Of a stretch of 64,000 nt of DNA, positions 59,856 through 64,000 are shown in pieces (position 1 is the stretch's first letter; the number at the start of each line of letters is the position of its first letter). Source of the DNA: Limanda limanda (lineage: Eukaryota; Chordata; Actinopteri; Pleuronectiformes; Pleuronectidae). Both the position numbers and the translations under genes were made by a program. The stretch covers positions 22,669,090-22,733,089 of the forward strand of contig NC_083638.1 in the NCBI RefSeq assembly GCF_963576545.1, given 5' to 3'. The notes below the pieces were generated by a model. The model made no database searches. It worked only from the letters and a program-made list of their open reading frames with translations, and was not told where the DNA came from.

Positions 59856-60119
59856 AGAGATAAACACGACACAGCATGCAGCGCTGTTTGTTGGTCATTC
59901 ACAGCTCGTTCCATTTGCAAATGAAACATTTGTTCAACTTTCACACTGGAGACAAACACCAGTGAGCAGCACCGTCTTTCTCCAACTCGCTGTGAGCTTT
60001 GTCCTCTACATGTCAAGATTTAATGCAAACATCCATTTGGTGCAAGAAGATGTCACCTAGGAAGGTGATACGGTATGTTTGATTAAATAAAAATATTGAC
60101 ACTTACATGGCATGAATGG

Positions 60120-60481
60120 TACCAAACCTCAACCGAGGCTCAACAGTCCCCTTAGATACAATCAGGCTGCACCAGATTTCACTCACTCAGTCCCATAAAT
60201 ATGCCAGATTTCTTTCATCAAGATCCATGAATTATTCCCTGGGAATCTGTGAAACTGTTGAAGAACTCCATATCTCACAATGTTAAAGAAAGACAGAAAA
60301 ATTCCTGGATAAGCCCCCTGATCCGGATCTGTATTTATGGTTCTTCCATCACCCACACCACATCCTTACACCAAGTTTCATGGAAATCTGAAGTTGTTTT
60401 TATTTAACCTTGCTAACAAACATACAAACCAACCAACAAATGGACAGGGGTTGAAGCATAACCTTCTTCACAGAGGAAAGA
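60120..60481. mobile_element. MITE-like dispersed repeat, copy 3
   Basis: Shares CCATGAATTATTCCCTGGGA, AATGTTAAAGAAAG, CCCCTGATCCGGATCTG and AACAAATGGACAGGGGTTGA with the family. It is the longest copy here. Confidence 0.65.
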
Positions 60482-62493
60482 ACTATTAGTCCACAGCTAG
60501 ATGAAGACGATCACTGTAGGACCTTAGGATTCAGTCTCTGGTGACCATGAATGTCTGTAAGGTTTATGATAATCCATCAAACTAAAGGTGGAAACCGACC
60601 AATATTACGATCCATAGTTGTGCCACTATTACTTAAAAAAAAGTTTAACTGGCTCAGTTCTAGGGCAGTTAAAGAGGGAGAGCTGGTTCCAATTGGGAGG
60701 AGGAGATAGTCTGAAACCTTATCTCCAGAAAACTGCTGCTTGCTGCATTATTTCATCTCCTCGTGTGCCCTGAGAAATATGACAAAAACATCAGAGAATG
60801 GAAAAAGTATGACCTCAGACTTCGTAACCTGGCAGATATAATCCAATCATTCTGCCGAGAGCCTAACTCGTGTTTAACGCCAGTCTATACATCATACTGT
60901 ATATCTAATTTAAGGCCGGGCTGACTGCTCTTTGAAGAGGCAGTTCTGAAATCACATTCCAGTTTCCCCTCCCAAACAGCAAATTATTTTTACTCCCGCG
61001 AGACGTGTGATTTCGGACTCAAGAGTTGGAGCAAATCACTTGCAGACTACTTCACGAGGAGCTTATTAATCTGAGACAAGGGGTCCGGGATTCGAGTCGA
61101 AGTATAAACAACCTCATCATCAATGGACCAAGTTAAAAAAGAAAAGAAAAAACTGTTTGACTGCAGAGTGTGTGCTCGGTTCCACCTCAACAACATCAGC
61201 ATACGTTCAGAGTCAGGTTTGACGCCAGATACCACGGAGAAAAGCTATACAGCTAAAATGTGCCCCATAATTGGTAACAGTCTGTGAATTTATGTAAGCA
61301 AGGTAGGCTGTAATTAATCCCAGCACAGTGAGGATCCTCTGCAGAGTGTGATGGTGTATTTGTTGTTGGACGTCAGCACAGAGCCACTCTGGAGCCCATC
61401 AGATACTCTAAATACACCGCAATCAGGTTGTTGTTTTTTCTCAAGCGTCTCCCACCAATGCCTCTGCCACAATTACCAAAGGTTATCAGGGGGCATCTAC
61501 CACCAGAACCTGACCAACGTGAACCCACCCTCATTTCCTCTGAAACTCGCCTCAGTGCTACTATTTCTTCTTATTAAAATCCCTGCTATTTAAACTGGGA
61601 CAGCCCGCAGTCCTCTGTGAGAGCTGGGAGAGAGATGATGGGAAAGTTGGGAAAGACGCTGAACGTCGCTGGCATTTCTTATCTACCACATATTAGCAAA
61701 GCTGAGAAATGGTATTTGCCATGTTGCATTAGCCTGCTGCCGTCCCATCATCGCCTGACATTCCCAGCAACCACATGATGCATTCCAGATGTCCCAGCCA
61801 TCAACATTCAATATTTCACTACCTCTGCATTAATCTTATCAAGTGTGTCACAGATCCCTGCTTGATAACATCGCACAGGATTTTTGAAAATCGGGGCCGA
61901 CCACAGCTCCACTAGAAACTGACACTGATATCACTTAGCAGATTTATTTAGCACATAAATAATTAAATAAAAAATTGTTAAACTCAAATAATCCGACTAC
62001 AGGAAACTGGGTCTTATATTATCAGAACGTAAACACAAAGTGGTTAGAATGTCTAACCTGGAACTGTTGATCTCACAAATGTTCCGTTTATTGAAAGTGG
62101 ACCATATGTGAGGGGCTGTTTAACTCGATCTCGTCTCATCCAAATGTGGAAAGTAAAAAAGTACACGACTTGAATATCTGCAGAGCTTTTTACATTTCAA
62201 AAAAATGTGTAACTAGGTTTGCTGAGTCCACAAAATACAACACAATTATTCTGCACGTTATCACATTGTTATGTGTTTTCTCTTCTCATTAAACCAAATT
62301 TATGATAGTAGCATGTAGATAAATCAAGGTAAAGACTAGATTGTCACAACATGAAACTCTCATCTGTGAAGGGAAATTAAAGAATCTCTTTAAGCCCTTT
62401 TTTCATCCAGTTTAAAAAGCTATTAAACACTTATTAAACACTGGATTCTCAGCTGATTTGAGACAAACACAATAATTGAGGGAATCAGATGTG

Positions 62494-63000
62494 TTTATTA
62501 AATTCAGTTTCACATTATTTAATAATTAAATATTAGTGAACTAACAGTCATAATTGTCCCAGGACAGTCTGATCCACCTGTGGTAGATGAGCTTTAAAAG
62601 CATGTCATTATAAACACATCAAAATATAAATTTCAATGTACAATACTCCGAGGCTCAGAGTCACAAAATTGGTTGAAGAGAGGCACTTCCCACAAAATAA
62701 TGCACATGATTCAAATTCAGCATTTAAGACTCCCGGCCAACCACAGGTATTATTATTTCTGGAGGACACCAAACGACCTGAATGACTATTTAGTGAGCTT
62801 GTTTCCCAACCTGCCACTCAACTTCCCTAGTCTGGGACACTCACTATGCCTGCACAACATGCAAAGACCCCTTTTTCTCTGTTAAGAATTCCTGTCCTTG
62901 GAGTGAAAGTCCTGTTTGATGGGTCCTGATTGCAGGGTCCAAAGCCCGTTTCCCTCAGGGCCAAGGTCACACTGGTTTCCCCAGCTCCAGCCTTCCAGGA
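62494..63000 (-). other. polr2m: polr2m 3' UTR and candidate polyadenylation signal
   Basis: Non-coding sequence downstream of the polr2m stop. The complement of TTTATT at 62494-62499 is AATAAA, which would give a 3' UTR of about 500 nt. Confidence 0.5.
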
Positions 63001-63144
63001 TCAGTCTTCCTCTGAGGAGGGCAGGGCTCCTTCATCATGAACCTCTCTGTAGGCAGCCATGGGGCCATCGTGAGGAGAGTAGCTCCCCATAGAGATCTTC
63101 AATCCCTCAGACAGTTTCTGGGCTGCCAGCTTGGCCTGCAACTC
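63001..63144 (-). CDS. polr2m: polr2m (Gdown1/GRINL1A) last coding exon, partial gene
   Basis: The family's best-known product, Gdown1, associates with RNA polymerase II in the nucleus and makes it Mediator-dependent. On the minus strand TTTAATTTCAG is followed by 47 codons and TGA (63003-63001), beginning ELQAKLAAQKLSEGLKISM, then YREVHDE, and ending in the acidic LPSSEED. Human POLR2M, as I recall it, ends with an EMQAKLAAQKLAERLNIKM segment, then YREVRDE and an acidic tail, so order and spacing agree. Upstream exons lie beyond the right edge. In mammals the same terminal exon can be used by a MYZAP-POLR2M read-through, so it may serve more than one transcript. Convergent with aldh1a2, matching mammalian gene order. 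Confidence 0.78.
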   Translation of the reverse strand, partial: ELQAKLAAQKLSEGLKISMGSYSPHDGPMAAYREVHDEGALPSSEED

Positions 63145-63639
63145 CTGAAATTAAACACAAAATAACAAAAAAGTTGACATGAATAGGCTAGTAAATAGTA
63201 AACAAGCACATTATTATAAAGCAGCAGAGACATAGCTATTAAACCCTTAAGAAAAGTAGGACTGATTATAAGCTTAACAGTTGACAGCAGCACACTGTTT
63301 GACGTTTGGCTCTGCCATCAGTAATTTGGATGTGAAGTCACACACAGTACTGACACTGTCTGAACACTGCCCTCTAGAGCTTAAGGAGAGACCTCACACT
63401 TGGTTGCAATAAAATTGACTTACAAATTTAATAAGATCAGAAAATATGACATATTACAACTGTATGAGCTCAATTTGTTTGATTCAAGGTGCAACTCAGC
63501 ACTTTGTTGGAAGAATGATTCAAGAGAAGCACTTGAATTTTAAGAGTTTCAACCTTCATCTATTATACTTGGGTGGAATCCCAAAAATGTCGATGCATGA
63601 CAGTTTGGGTGAATTTTATGTTGTATTAAAAAATTTCTG

Positions 63640-63712
63640 TTGATTTCTTGGACACTAATTCATGGATCTTGCTGAAAAAAATCTGGCATGTTTAAGAGAC
63701 TCTACTGAGTTC
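63640..63712. mobile_element. MITE-like dispersed repeat, fragment, reverse orientation
   Basis: AATTCATGGATCTTGCTGAA then ATCTGGCATGTTTAAG is the complement-strand counterpart of the interior of copies 1-3 (CCATGAATTATTC). It lies within the last polr2m intron. Confidence 0.5.
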
Positions 63713-64000
63713 CATTATAATCCTATGATTGGAATAATGTAAATTCACTTTTTTAAAGAAGGTACCAAAATAAATAAACAATTGCAGTTCAATATCATTT
63801 AATGTTCAATATATATTTTTTCATAAATGTAATAAACCTATGTTTTCAAAGGAAGTCTTTCAAATTAAGGCTGTGTTCAGAGCTAATTCAGCACCGTGTG
63901 AAAAAACAGCCCTCTCATTCATTTAAATGAGGTCAGGCCAGGGCTGCTGACGCAAGTGGCTCCAGCAGAAAAACGAAAATGTAGGGTTCAAATAGTTGAA

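Overview
This window is vertebrate nuclear DNA, almost certainly from a teleost and probably a percomorph. The genes are split by canonical GT-AG introns, the proteins are fish versions of vertebrate genes, and introns and spacers carry long dinucleotide and tetranucleotide microsatellites plus fish-type dispersed repeats. No bacterial, viral or CRISPR content was seen.

Layout. (1) Positions 1-6213, minus strand: five of an expected six coding exons of an aquaglyceroporin, best called aqp9. The last exon lies beyond the left edge, and a decayed L2-type LINE sits in the final intron at the edge. (2) Positions 6214-10577: shared 5' spacer between two head-to-head genes. It holds a degenerate tandem triplication, a CpG-rich block with a CTCF-like site, and an octamer. 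(3) Positions 10546-32940, plus strand: complete aldh1a2 (retinaldehyde dehydrogenase 2) with CCAAT and TATA boxes, 13 coding exons and a 518-residue product. Its 8.4-kb intron 1 contains PBX/MEIS/HOX-type motifs. (4) Positions 32940-62493: about 30 kb with no recognisable protein-coding gene, but with several dispersed repeat families, a roughly 765-bp compound GACA/GATA array, CTCF-like sites (at least one inside a repeat) and a SOX-OCT composite motif. (5) Positions 62494-63144, minus strand: the last coding exon and 3' UTR of polr2m (Gdown1/GRINL1A family), which continues off the right edge.

The order and orientation match the order I recall for human 15q21.3 (POLR2M, ALDH1A2, AQP9): polr2m and aldh1a2 converge tail to tail, and aldh1a2 and aqp9 diverge head to head. 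aldh1a2 makes retinoic acid, aqp9 moves glycerol and small neutral solutes, and polr2m acts on RNA polymerase II. They share a neighbourhood, not a pathway.

I found no undescribed biochemical system. The most interesting material is non-coding: candidate TALE/HOX input sites in aldh1a2 intron 1, repeat-borne CTCF cores, the Bkm-like array, and microsatellites placed at functionally sensitive points (the aqp9 start codon and the aldh1a2 exon 5 acceptor).
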